Shown here piece after piece: positions 56,203 through 64,000 of a DNA stretch of 64,000 nucleotides. The translations under genes were made by a program, and so were the position numbers. The stretch comes from an uncultured Pelagibacteraceae bacterium (GTDB lineage: Bacteria; Pseudomonadota; Alphaproteobacteria; Pelagibacterales; AG-422-B15). The stretch covers positions 1 to 64,000 of the forward strand of contig CACMLX010000001.1 of NCBI GenBank assembly GCA_902614655.1, given 5' to 3'. The notes under the pieces were generated by a model. It worked only from the letters and a program-made list of their open reading frames with translations. It searched no databases and was not told the DNA's origin. Within the stretch, counting starts at the first letter, position 1. Every line of letters starts with the position of its first letter.

Positions 56203-58275
56203 ATGACAAGAGAATACGCACTGCAGAAATATAGAAACATAGGAATTATGGCTCACATTGATGCAGGGAAAACTACTACTACAGAAAGAATTCTTTATTA
56301 CACCGGTAAAAGTCACAAAATCGGAGAAGTTCATGATGGCGCAGCTACTATGGACTGGATGGAACAAGAGCAAGAAAGAGGAATTACAATTACTTCAGCA
56401 GCAACTACATGTTTTTGGAATGATCATAGAATTAATATAATTGATACTCCGGGCCACGTTGACTTTACTATTGAAGTTGAGAGATCACTTAGAGTTCTTG
56501 ACGGTGCTGTCGCAGTATTTGATGGTGTTGCTGGTGTTGAACCCCAGACAGAAACTGTATGGAGACAGGCGAATAGATACAAGGTTCCAAGAATGTGCTT
56601 TGTTAACAAAATGGATCGTACCGGAGCTGATTTCTATAAATGTCTTGATATGATTAAAGACAGACTTCAAGCAAATGCTTTAGTTTTACAAATTCCCTAT
56701 GGAAGTGAATCTGATCTTAAGGGTGTTATTGATCTTGTAAAAAATAAAGCAATTGTTTGGGCAAATGAAGACCTTGGAGCTAAATATGAGTACGCAGAGA
56801 TTCCAGAAGAATTAAAAGAGACTGCTGAAAAGTATCGATCTGAAATGGTTGAGATGGCAGTTGAGCAGGATGAAGAGGTTTTAGAAAAATATTTAGATGG
56901 TGAAGAGCCTGATGAAGAAACGCTCAACCGTTGTATAAGAAAAGGCACTATCAATTTTGAGTTTGTTCCAATTTTAACAGGTAGTGCATTTAAAAATAAA
57001 GGTGTACAACCACTTTTAGACGCCATTGTAAACTTTATGCCGGATCCTAGTGAGGTACAACAGGCTACTGGCAACATACCCGGCAAAGAAGAAGAAATAA
57101 GAAAAGCATCAGATGATGAGCCTTTTTCTGCATTAGCATTTAAAGTTGCTAACGATCCTTTTGTAGGTTCTCTCACGTTTACAAGAATTTATTCAGGAAA
57201 GTTAGAAGCTGGTTCAACAATCATGAACTCCGTTAAAGGTGATAAGGAAAGAATTGGAAGAATGTTACTCATGCATGCAAATAATAGAGAAGATATTAAA
57301 ACTGCGTACGCTGGTGATATTGTAGCGATAGCAGGATTGAAAGATACCATAACTGGTGAAACTTTATGCGACTCTCAAAAGCCAATCATCTTGGAGTCAA
57401 TGGATTTTCCAGATCCAGTGATTGAAATTGCAGTTGAACCAAAAACAAAAGCTGACCAAGAAAAAATGGGTGAAGCGCTTGCTCGACTTGCTAAAGAAGA
57501 CCCTTCATTTAGAGTAACCTCTGATGATGAGTCTGGACAAACCGTTATCAAAGGAATGGGTGAACTTCATTTAGATATTATTGTTGACCGAATGAAACGT
57601 GAATTCAAGGTTGAAGCTAATGTAGGAGCTCCACAGGTTGCATACCGAGAAACAATATCAAAAGAAGTTGAAGTTACATATACACATAAAAAACAAAGTG
57701 GAGGAGCCGGTCAGTTCGCTGAAGTAAAGATCATTGTTGAAGGATGTGAACCGGGTACAGGAAGATTATTTGAAGACAAGATTAAGGGAGGTAATATACC
57801 TAAAGAGTATATTCCAGGAGTTGAAAAGGGAATTGAAGGTGTTGCTGATACTGGTGTCATAGCCGGATTTCCCATAATTGATTATAAAGTAACACTAATC
57901 GATGGAAAATATCACGATGTAGACTCTAGTAGTTTAGCTTTTGAGATAGCTGGAAGGATGGCATTTAAAGACGCTTGTCAAAAGGCAGGCCCAAAACTTC
58001 TTGAGCCTGTTATGAGAGTTGAGGTGGTTACGCCTGAAGAGTTTATGGGGGATGTTATAGGCGATTTAAGTAGTCGAAGGGGTCAGGTTAGTGGAAGTGA
58101 AGCTAGAGGCAATACAACAGCAATTAGTTCAATGGTACCTCTTGCCAATATGTTTGGCTATGTTAACACATTACGGTCTATGACTCAGGGAAGAGCTCAG
58201 TATTCAATGTTTTTTGATCATTATGAGCAAGTACCTCAAAACGTTCAAGATGAGGTAAAAGCAAAGTTTGCATAA
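56203..58275 (+). CDS. fusA: Elongation factor G
   Basis: 690 residues from ATG 56203 (1 bp after the rpsG stop). The track's 722-residue version starts inside rpsG in another frame and is not used. G1 [18 protein letters not shown]2 [15 protein letters not shown]3 [17 protein letters not shown]4 NKMDRTGAD. Domain IV contains the [15 protein letters not shown] segment. It translocates tRNA-mRNA on the ribosome. rpsJ follows after 9 bp without tuf in between. Confidence 0.98.
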   Translation: MTREYALQKYRNIGIMAHIDAGKTTTTERILYYTGKSHKIGEVHDGAATMDWMEQEQERGITITSAATTCFWNDHRINIIDTPGHVDFTIEVERSLRVLDGAVAVFDGVAGVEPQTETVWRQANRYKVPRMCFVNKMDRTGADFYKCLDMIKDRLQANALVLQIPYGSESDLKGVIDLVKNKAIVWANEDLGAKYEYAEIPEELKETAEKYRSEMVEMAVEQDEEVLEKYLDGEEPDEETLNRCIRKGTINFEFVPILTGSAFKNKGVQPLLDAIVNFMPDPSEVQQATGNIPGKEEEIRKASDDEPFSALAFKVANDPFVGSLTFTRIYSGKLEAGSTIMNSVKGDKERIGRMLLMHANNREDIKTAYAGDIVAIAGLKDTITGETLCDSQKPIILESMDFPDPVIEIAVEPKTKADQEKMGEALARLAKEDPSFRVTSDDESGQTVIKGMGELHLDIIVDRMKREFKVEANVGAPQVAYRETISKEVEVTYTHKKQSGGAGQFAEVKIIVEGCEPGTGRLFEDKIKGGNIPKEYIPGVEKGIEGVADTGVIAGFPIIDYKVTLIDGKYHDVDSSSLAFEIAGRMAFKDACQKAGPKLLEPVMRVEVVTPEEFMGDVIGDLSSRRGQVSGSEARGNTTAISSMVPLANMFGYVNTLRSMTQGRAQYSMFFDHYEQVPQNVQDEVKAKFA

Positions 58276-58284
58276 GGAATAAAA

Positions 58285-58593
58285 ATGGAAAATCAAAATA
58301 TCAAAATTAGATTGAAAGCCTTTGACCATGGTGTACTTGATAAATCGTCAGTAGAAATTGTTGATACAGCTAAAAGAACTGGGGCAATGGTTAAAGGTCC
58401 AATACCATTACCCACTAATAATGAGAAGTTTACAGTTCTTCGATCTCCCCATGTTAACAAAAAAAGTAGAGAGCAATTCGAGATCAGGACACATAAAAGA
58501 TTAATAGAGATAGTTGACCCAACGCCACAAACAGTCGATGCACTAATGAAATTAGATTTAGCTTCAGGAGTTGATGTAGAAATCAAATTATAA
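58285..58593 (+). CDS. rpsJ: 30S ribosomal protein S10
   Basis: 102 residues. [20 protein letters not shown] and the [20 protein letters not shown] loop, then [12 protein letters not shown], are S10 signatures. Also known as NusE, it couples to NusG. AGGAAT precedes the ATG. First gene of the S10 group. Confidence 0.98.
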   Translation: MENQNIKIRLKAFDHGVLDKSSVEIVDTAKRTGAMVKGPIPLPTNNEKFTVLRSPHVNKKSREQFEIRTHKRLIEIVDPTPQTVDALMKLDLASGVDVEIKL

Positions 58594-58596
58594 GTT

Positions 58597-59286
58597 ATGA
58601 GATCAGGTATTATAGCAAAAAAGATTGGAATGAGTAATTTGTACACACAAAGTGGAACAAATATTCCTGTTACTGTACTTCATGTTGAAAATTGTAAAAT
58701 TATTGACCGCGTTACATCGGAAAATGAACACTCTGATAAGGTACTGGTTGGCGCCTGTAAGTTAAAAAAAACCAAAAAGTCCCAGAAAGGCTTCTTTGAT
58801 AAGAAAAAAACAGACGCTTATAAATATCTTAGAGAATTTGAAATAAGTAAAGATCAAGAAATTAAAAGTGGAGATGAATTGAAAGCAAGTCATTTTAAGG
58901 AAGGTCAATTTATTGACGTATCTGGTTACACGAAAGGCAAAGGGTTTGCTGGAGTAATGAAACGTCATAATTTCTCAGGTTTGAGAGCCTCTCATGGTGT
59001 TTCAGTTTCACATCGAAGCCATGGATCTACTGGCCAGTGCCAAGACCCTGGTAAAGTTTTCAAAGGAAAAAAGATGGCTGGACAATACGGAGATGTTCAC
59101 AAAACTCTTCAAAGCTTACAGGTTGTAAAAGTTGATGAACAAAAAAATCTAATCTGTGTAAAAGGAGCTACGCCTGGCTCGAGGGGAACTTGGTTAGTTG
59201 TTGAGGACTCGATAAAAAAAGATGGCATCAAAGAAATCGAAGCCACATCCGCAAAATCAGAAAAAGAAGGTAAGAAGGAAAAATAA
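58597..59286 (+). CDS. rplC: 50S ribosomal protein L3
   Basis: 229 residues. [20 protein letters not shown] start, then [21 protein letters not shown] and the central-loop region [21 protein letters not shown] Lys/Glu-rich C-terminal extension ([14 protein letters not shown]) follows the usual end. 3 bp after rpsJ. Confidence 0.97.
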   Translation: MRSGIIAKKIGMSNLYTQSGTNIPVTVLHVENCKIIDRVTSENEHSDKVLVGACKLKKTKKSQKGFFDKKKTDAYKYLREFEISKDQEIKSGDELKASHFKEGQFIDVSGYTKGKGFAGVMKRHNFSGLRASHGVSVSHRSHGSTGQCQDPGKVFKGKKMAGQYGDVHKTLQSLQVVKVDEQKNLICVKGATPGSRGTWLVVEDSIKKDGIKEIEATSAKSEKEGKKEK

Positions 59287-59290
59287 GTAT

Positions 59291-59911
59291 ATGCAAATTG
59301 ACATGCATAAAATAGATGGAAAAAAGGGTGGGTCTGTCAATTTGAAAGATCAACTATTCAATAGTAAGTCCGATTTAAGTGTTGTTGGCTCTTTAGTCAG
59401 ATGGAGTGAATCTAACCAGAAACCTCTAAGAGCTAGGACTAAAAACAGATCTGAAGTAAAAGGAACAACACAAAAGCTAGGAAGACAAAAGGGAAGCGGA
59501 GGAGCTAGACACGGTTCCAAAAAGGCAAACATATTTAGAAGTGGAGGAATGGCTCATAACTTAAGAGGAGTTCGTTCATTAAAAAAGATGCCAAAACGCA
59601 CTAGGCAGGAGGCTTTGAAACACATTCTTGCTGATAAACTCAAGAATAACAATTTGATAATTGTTGAAGAACTCAAAATTGCAGAGCCAAAGACAAAAAT
59701 ATTAGTTAAAAGCCTCTCAGATTTAAATGCTCACTCTGCGCTCATATTAGAAGGCGAAAAACCTGATAATAATTTTGTATTAGCTTCAAGAAACTTAAAA
59801 AATATAAAGTACTCAAGCATAAATAATTTTAATGCACTCGACTTACTTGGATTTGAAAAATTAATTATGAGTAAGAATGCTTTAGAAATACTTGAGAACA
59901 GGATTAATTAA
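59291..59911 (+). CDS. rplD: 50S ribosomal protein L4
   Basis: 206 residues from ATG 59291. The track's start at 59222 overlaps rplC in another frame and adds an implausible basic leader, so it is rejected. KNRSEVKGTTQKLGRQKGSG and the following GARHGSKKANIFRSGGMAHN form the exit-tunnel loop. 4 bp after rplC. Confidence 0.95.
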   Translation: MQIDMHKIDGKKGGSVNLKDQLFNSKSDLSVVGSLVRWSESNQKPLRARTKNRSEVKGTTQKLGRQKGSGGARHGSKKANIFRSGGMAHNLRGVRSLKKMPKRTRQEALKHILADKLKNNNLIIVEELKIAEPKTKILVKSLSDLNAHSALILEGEKPDNNFVLASRNLKNIKYSSINNFNALDLLGFEKLIMSKNALEILENRIN

Positions 59912-59912
59912 G

Positions 59913-60206
59913 ATGGTTACAATTAAAGATTTTAAAACAATAATCAAACCTATTATTACAGAGAAGTCCTCAATGGGTTCAGAGTATAATCAAGTTACAT
60001 TCCAGGTTCAGAAAACAAGTTCTAAGAAAGAAATTAAATTAGCAATTGAAAATATTTTTAAAGTTAAAGTAAAAAAAGTAAATACTTCAATCGTCAAGGG
60101 CAAGCTTAAGTCATTCAGGGGTTCTCTTGGTAAAAGGTCGGATTACAAGAAGGCATTCGTTACCCTCGAAGATGGTCAAACAATTGATATTAATGCGGGA
60201 GTATAA
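59913..60206 (+). CDS. rplW: 50S ribosomal protein L23
   Basis: 97 residues from ATG 59913, 1 bp after the rplD stop; the track's longer start (59892) is inside rplD. IIKPIITEKSSMGSEYNQVTF and KEIKLAIENIFKVKVKKVNT are L23 signatures. It forms the exit-site dock for SRP and trigger factor. Confidence 0.95.
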   Translation: MVTIKDFKTIIKPIITEKSSMGSEYNQVTFQVQKTSSKKEIKLAIENIFKVKVKKVNTSIVKGKLKSFRGSLGKRSDYKKAFVTLEDGQTIDINAGV

Positions 60207-60210
60207 ATAA

Positions 60211-61056
60211 ATGGCACTTAAAAAATTCAGACCCAACACGCCCGGAACTAGAGGACTTACTCTAGTTGATAAAAAAGGATTATGGAATGGTAAACCAGTA
60301 AAATCACTTACTACTGGCATCTCTAAAAAAGGTGGACGTAATAATACAGGCAGGATCACTATGAGAAGAAAAGGTGGAGGGCATAAATCAAAATATAGAA
60401 TAATTGATTTCAAAAGAAATAAAGTAGATGTGAGCGCGACTGTGGAAAGAATAGAATACGATCCAAATAGATCCTCATATATAGCATTGATTAAATATGA
60501 TGACGGCATTCAAAGCTATATATTGTCTCCAAAAGATATAAAGGTTGGAGATAAAGTTGTTTCTGGATCAAAAAAAGAAATCAGAAACGGAAATTGTATG
60601 CCCATGTCTGATATACCTGTAGGTATTGATATACATAATATCGAATTAAAACCAGGAAGCGGTGCACAATTAGCAAGGTCTGCAGGCACATCAACCCAAA
60701 TAGTTGGAAAATCTAATGGTTATGTCGCTATTAAGTTACCCTCAGGAGAACAAAGAAAAATTAGAGAAGAATGTCGTGCTACGATAGGTATTTTGTCAAA
60801 TATTGATAAAAAAAACCAAAAGCTTGGCAAGGCTGGGAGAAACAGGTGGCTTGGTATAAGACCATCTGTGAGAGGAGTTGCGATGAATCCTATCGATCAT
60901 CCACACGGTGGTGGTGAAGGTAAAACGTCTGGTGGAAGAGACCCTGTAACTCCATGGGGTAAACCGACAAAGGGAAAGAAGACAAGAAATAATAAAAGAA
61001 CTGATAAATTTATTATTAAAAGAAAAACGGATAAGAAAGCAAGAATAGAGGTATAA
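60211..61056 (+). CDS. rplB: 50S ribosomal protein L2
   Basis: 281 residues. [20 protein letters not shown] start region; late part has [20 protein letters not shown], including the conserved His in HPHGGG near the peptidyl-transferase centre. The end is Lys/Arg-rich. rpsS begins in the next base. Confidence 0.98.
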   Translation: MALKKFRPNTPGTRGLTLVDKKGLWNGKPVKSLTTGISKKGGRNNTGRITMRRKGGGHKSKYRIIDFKRNKVDVSATVERIEYDPNRSSYIALIKYDDGIQSYILSPKDIKVGDKVVSGSKKEIRNGNCMPMSDIPVGIDIHNIELKPGSGAQLARSAGTSTQIVGKSNGYVAIKLPSGEQRKIREECRATIGILSNIDKKNQKLGKAGRNRWLGIRPSVRGVAMNPIDHPHGGGEGKTSGGRDPVTPWGKPTKGKKTRNNKRTDKFIIKRKTDKKARIEV

Positions 61057-61329
61057 ATGACAAGATCTGTTTGGAAGGGACCATTTGTTGATAGCCATTT
61101 ATTAAAAAAAGTAAAAGCGGCATCTGATTCTGGTGGCAATAGCGTCATTAAGACTTGGTCTAGAAGATCAACTATACTGCCTGAATTTGTGGGTGTAAAT
61201 TTTGCGGTTCACAATGGCAAAAGATTTATACCTGTAAACGTAACTGAAGACATGGTTGGTCATAAACTTGGAGAGTTTTCTCCTACAAGAACTTTTAATG
61301 GCCACACAGGCGATAAGAAAACGAAATAA
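61057..61329 (+). CDS. rpsS: 30S ribosomal protein S19
   Basis: 90 residues. [20 protein letters not shown] and the signature [24 protein letters not shown]-type core ([20 protein letters not shown]) with SPTRTFNGH. It contacts S13 on the 30S head. Confidence 0.98.
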   Translation: MTRSVWKGPFVDSHLLKKVKAASDSGGNSVIKTWSRRSTILPEFVGVNFAVHNGKRFIPVNVTEDMVGHKLGEFSPTRTFNGHTGDKKTK

Positions 61330-61331
61330 AT

Positions 61332-61721
61332 ATGAGACAACTTGTAAGAAAAGATAACGAAGCATATGCAATTCAAAGGAACATGAGAGTGAGTCCTTCA
61401 AAAGCTAATGCAGTTCTTGAAATGATTAGAGGCAAAAAGGCATCTGAAGCGCTTAACTTACTAAAGTTTTCATCCAGAGGAATTGCTAAAAATATTTCTA
61501 AAGTTTTAAATAGTGCAATTGCTAATGCTGAAAACAATCACCAGTTGGATATTGATATATTAAAAGTTACTGAAGCATATTGTGGTAAAGGTATGGTAAT
61601 GAAAAGGTGGAGAGCAAGAGCAAAGGGAAGACCGGGTAGAATTAATAAATTTCTGACTAACGTCACAATAAAAGTTTCTGAAGATCAAGTTAAGGAAGTA
61701 AAGAAAGAGAAGGCAAAATAG
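61332..61721 (+). CDS. rplV: 50S ribosomal protein L22
   Basis: 129 residues. [20 protein letters not shown] start of the fold; the extended tunnel hairpin near [20 protein letters not shown] carries the macrolide-related loop. A Lys/Glu-rich tail of about 15 residues extends the usual end. 2 bp after rpsS. Confidence 0.97.
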   Translation: MRQLVRKDNEAYAIQRNMRVSPSKANAVLEMIRGKKASEALNLLKFSSRGIAKNISKVLNSAIANAENNHQLDIDILKVTEAYCGKGMVMKRWRARAKGRPGRINKFLTNVTIKVSEDQVKEVKKEKAK

Positions 61722-61724
61722 TAT

Positions 61725-62396
61725 ATGGGTCAAAAAGTCAATCCAATTGGACTTAGATTAATTCTTAATAAGAAGTGGCAATCTAGATGGTATGCTGGAA
61801 AGAAAGAATTTGGATCGTTCTTACAGGAAGATTTAAAGATCAGAGCTTATCTTGAGAAAAAACTTAAAAATTGTGCTGTAGCAAAAATTCAGATTGAAAG
61901 GCCAGCAAAGAAAGCACAGATTACAATATATTCAGCGCGTCCAGGTCTTATTATTGGAAAAAAAGGTAGTGATATTGAGAAATTGAAGAAAAAAATTTCT
62001 GAATTCACTTCTGATGAAGTTTCTATAAATCTTGTGGAAATTAGAAAACCAGAAGTAGAAGCACAATTAATTGCTGATGGCATAGCTGAACAATTAGAAA
62101 GACGCGTTTCATTCCGAAGAGCGATGAAACGTTCAGTTCAGTCAGCAATGCGATTAGGAGCAGACGGAATTAGAGTAAATTGTGGAGGTAGACTTGGGGG
62201 AACTGAAATAGCAAGAACTGAGTGGTATAGGGAAGGTAGAGTGCCTTTGCATACTTTCAGAGCAAATGTAGATTACGCTGTCGCAACAGCACAAACTACA
62301 TATGGTTCATGCGGAATAAAAGTTTGGATCTATAAGGGTGATATAGATGATAATGCGCCTCATGAATTAGATAACAACCCAAATAAATTAGGATAG
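61725..62396 (+). CDS. rpsC: 30S ribosomal protein S3
   Basis: 223 residues. [20 protein letters not shown] start; KH domain with the GxxG-type [21 protein letters not shown]-terminal [20 protein letters not shown]. Lines the mRNA entry. 3 bp after rplV. Confidence 0.98.
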   Translation: MGQKVNPIGLRLILNKKWQSRWYAGKKEFGSFLQEDLKIRAYLEKKLKNCAVAKIQIERPAKKAQITIYSARPGLIIGKKGSDIEKLKKKISEFTSDEVSINLVEIRKPEVEAQLIADGIAEQLERRVSFRRAMKRSVQSAMRLGADGIRVNCGGRLGGTEIARTEWYREGRVPLHTFRANVDYAVATAQTTYGSCGIKVWIYKGDIDDNAPHELDNNPNKLG

Positions 62397-62398
62397 AT

Positions 62399-62812
62399 AT
62401 GTTACAGCCAAAGAAAACAAAATATAGAAAAGCACATAAGGGTAGAATTAAGGGTATTGCAACGTCAGCGACAACTCTTAATTATGGGACATATGGTTTA
62501 AAAGCTTTAGAAGCTGAAAGAGTCACAGCTCGTCAAATTGAGGCTGCCCGTGTTGCAATGACAAGATTCATGAAAAGAGCTGGAAGAGTGTGGGTGAGAA
62601 TATTTCCTGATGTTCCAGTTTCAAAAAAACCAACAGAAGTAAGAATGGGTAAAGGCAAAGGATCACCAGAATATTGGGCGTGTAGAGTTAAACCAGGAAA
62701 AATTTTATTTGAAGTTGATGGCGTTTCACAAGCAATTGCAACAGAAGCGTTTGGACGTGCTTCATCAAAGCTTCCTATTAAAACCAAGGTAGTTGAACAG
62801 TTAATTAAGTAG
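62399..62812 (+). CDS. rplP: 50S ribosomal protein L16
   Basis: 137 residues. [20 protein letters not shown] start; signature [20 protein letters not shown] and [19 protein letters not shown]. It positions the A-site tRNA. 2 bp after rpsC. Confidence 0.98.
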   Translation: MLQPKKTKYRKAHKGRIKGIATSATTLNYGTYGLKALEAERVTARQIEAARVAMTRFMKRAGRVWVRIFPDVPVSKKPTEVRMGKGKGSPEYWACRVKPGKILFEVDGVSQAIATEAFGRASSKLPIKTKVVEQLIK

Positions 62813-62819
62813 AGACTTT

Positions 62820-63011
62820 ATGAAAGCAGAAGAAATAAGAAAAAAAACAACAGATCAACTCAAGACTGAGCTACAAAATTTGTACAAGGAGTCATTCAAC
62901 TTGAGATTTCAAAAGTCCTCGGGTCAGCTAGAGAATACATCTCGAATCTTTAAGGTGAGGAAGCTGATTGCAAGAATAAAAACAATAATGAAGGAAAAAA
63001 CGGTTAACTAA
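62820..63011 (+). CDS. rpmC: 50S ribosomal protein L29
   Basis: 63 residues, two helices. [20 protein letters not shown] and the conserved [20 protein letters not shown], then a basic end. Located near the exit tunnel beside L23. 7 bp after rplP. Confidence 0.96.
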   Translation: MKAEEIRKKTTDQLKTELQNLYKESFNLRFQKSSGQLENTSRIFKVRKLIARIKTIMKEKTVN

Positions 63012-63012
63012 T

Positions 63013-63240
63013 ATGCCAAAAAAAATATTACAAGGAACTGTTATTAGCGACAAACAAGATAAAACAATAACAGTTTTAGTTGAAAGAAAGTTTAAACACC
63101 CTGTATTAAAAAAAGTAATTAGAAGATCAAAAAAATACAGCGCACATGATCCTGATAACCAATTTAATACTGGTGATAAGGTAAGAATTATGGAGTCGAA
63201 ACCAATTTCTAAATTAAAAAGATGGGTTGCAATTATTTAA
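63013..63240 (+). CDS. rpsQ: 30S ribosomal protein S17
   Basis: 75 residues, OB-fold. [20 protein letters not shown] and [20 protein letters not shown] are S17 signatures. It begins 1 bp after rpmC; rplN follows directly. Confidence 0.96.
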   Translation: MPKKILQGTVISDKQDKTITVLVERKFKHPVLKKVIRRSKKYSAHDPDNQFNTGDKVRIMESKPISKLKRWVAII

Positions 63241-63609
63241 ATGATACAAGTTGAGTCACGATTAAACGTAGCAGATAACTCAGGAGCTAAGGAGGTATTG
63301 TGTGTTAAAGTACTTGGTGGATCAAAACGTCGTTTTGCATCTGTAGGAGATATAATTGTAGTAACCGTTAAAGATGCAATACCTAAAGGGAAGGTAAAGA
63401 AAGGAACTGTTCACAAAGCTGTAATAGTAAGAACGAGAAAAGAGTTGAAAAGGATCGATGGAAGTACAATTAAGTTTGATACAAACGCCGCTGTGTTAAT
63501 TAACAATCAGGGTGAACCCGTGGGTACAAGAATCTTTGGCCCTGTCTGTAGAGAGCTACGTTCAAAAAAACAAATGAAAATTATTTCACTGGCACCGGAG
63601 GTCTTATAA
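63241..63609 (+). CDS. rplN: 50S ribosomal protein L14
   Basis: 122 residues. [20 protein letters not shown] start, [20 protein letters not shown] and the end [20 protein letters not shown] are L14 signatures. It contributes to inter-subunit bridges. Its stop overlaps the rplX start by 1 bp. Confidence 0.98.
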   Translation: MIQVESRLNVADNSGAKEVLCVKVLGGSKRRFASVGDIIVVTVKDAIPKGKVKKGTVHKAVIVRTRKELKRIDGSTIKFDTNAAVLINNQGEPVGTRIFGPVCRELRSKKQMKIISLAPEVL

Positions 63610-63920
63610 TGAGCATGAGATTAAAAAAGGGTGATCAAGTTGCTGTTAATACAGGCAAAGATAAGGGAAAAATCGGTGAAGTAATGAAAATATTAGGTAT
63701 GAAAGCAATTGTTAAAGGTGTGAACATCTCAAAGAAGCATCAAAAACAAGATCAGAAAAACGAAGGCGGAGTTTTAAATAAGGAGATGCCAATTATGCTC
63801 TCTAATTTAATGCCAATTGATAAAAAAACCAATAAGGGCGTTAGAGTTGGTTATAAATACCTGAAAGACAATAAAAAAGTGAGAATTAATGCTAAAACGG
63901 GAGATCAAATTGATGGATAA
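63609..63920 (+). CDS. rplX: 50S ribosomal protein L24
   Basis: 103 residues. KOW motif region KKGDQVAVNTGKDKGKIGEV near the start, then GVNISKKHQKQDQKNEGGVL. It initiates 50S assembly. The last codons overlap the rplE start (ATG 63913) by 8 bp. Confidence 0.97.
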   Translation: MSMRLKKGDQVAVNTGKDKGKIGEVMKILGMKAIVKGVNISKKHQKQDQKNEGGVLNKEMPIMLSNLMPIDKKTNKGVRVGYKYLKDNKKVRINAKTGDQIDG

Positions 63921-64000
63921 TTATACTCCACGTTTAAAAGAAATGTATGTAAATACTATAGTACCAAAGTTAAGGAATGATCTTTCAATAAAGAATGATC
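63913..64000 (+). CDS. rplE: 50S ribosomal protein L5, N-terminal fragment (cut by window edge)
   Basis: Only the first 29 codons are in the window, too short for the track: MDNYTPRLKEMYVNTIVPKL then RNDLSIKND. This fits the L5 start (YYKDEVVKKL-type) and the S10/spc order rplN-rplX-rplE. It overlaps rplX by 8 bp. Confidence 0.85.
   Translation, partial: MDNYTPRLKEMYVNTIVPKLRNDLSIKND

Noticed and set aside
59222-59290. Extended rplD N-terminus
   Set aside because: Overlaps rplC out of frame and gives a basic leader not seen in L4; ATG 59291 is 4 bp after rplC.

Overview
The window is an AT-rich, densely packed bacterial chromosome segment, with genes commonly 0-10 bp apart and many stop/start overlaps. 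It looks like a free-living marine alphaproteobacterium. Supporting signs are a DUF1476 (F1-ATPase zeta-type) gene beside a purine cluster, a green/blue-type proteorhodopsin, rpsD outside the alpha operon, a tuf-tRNA-Trp-secE-nusG order, and streamlined spacing. It resembles SAR11-like or HIMB59/AEGEAN-169-like lineages. That placement is inference from gene content and composition; no search was run. Layout: (1) 1-9.9 kb holds the 3' end of an acyl-CoA dehydrogenase, a TauE-type exporter, a phosphohexomutase, a cobalamin riboswitch followed by a TonB-dependent receptor and a DUF6580-type membrane protein, a pair of dissimilar acyl-CoA dehydrogenases, a HSD17B4-like SDR and a phosphoglycolate phosphatase. 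(2) 9.9-24.9 kb holds glmU-glmS, an exported haloalkane-dehalogenase-like hydrolase, a crotonase, then a tight run of DAHP synthase, nadE, gltX, cysS, cimA, trmJ-like, rpsD and a DUF2817 peptidase-like gene. (3) 24.9-33.2 kb is a mostly minus-strand block: grxD, purL, purQ, purS, purC, then DUF1476 and a lysine-rich membrane protein on plus, then purB, map and sfsA on minus, with a CinA-like gene diverging. (4) 33.3-41.7 kb is the most accessory part: proteorhodopsin with a strong terminator, tRNA-Leu, a stand-alone inverse-autotransporter-like beta-barrel next to an unknown secreted protein, nadK, glycerol kinase, a class II aldolase, NAD-dependent formate dehydrogenase, a fatty-acid-hydroxylase-like protein, a small alpha/beta-barrel-like gene, tRNA-Thr and a tiny membrane ORF. 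(5) 41.7-64 kb is core information processing: rlmB, tRNA-Tyr, tRNA-Gly, tuf, tRNA-Trp, secE, nusG, rplKAJL, rpoBC, rpsL, rpsG, fusA and then directly the S10/spc ribosomal operon into rplE. How the genes fit together: the C-terminal half is the transcription/translation machinery. The middle supplies purines, NAD, aromatic and isoleucine precursors, aminoacyl-tRNAs and UDP-GlcNAc. The accessory genes suggest a photoheterotroph that supplements energy with light (proteorhodopsin) and formate (NAD-FDH), takes up a cobalamin-type compound under riboswitch control, and degrades acyl-CoA or possibly sterol-like substrates. The least explained items are the barrel/secreted-protein pair, the B12-switch-linked DUF6580 gene, the lysine-rich tail-anchored protein, and a 26-bp near-copy of the tRNA-Thr anticodon arm about 400 bp from that tRNA.
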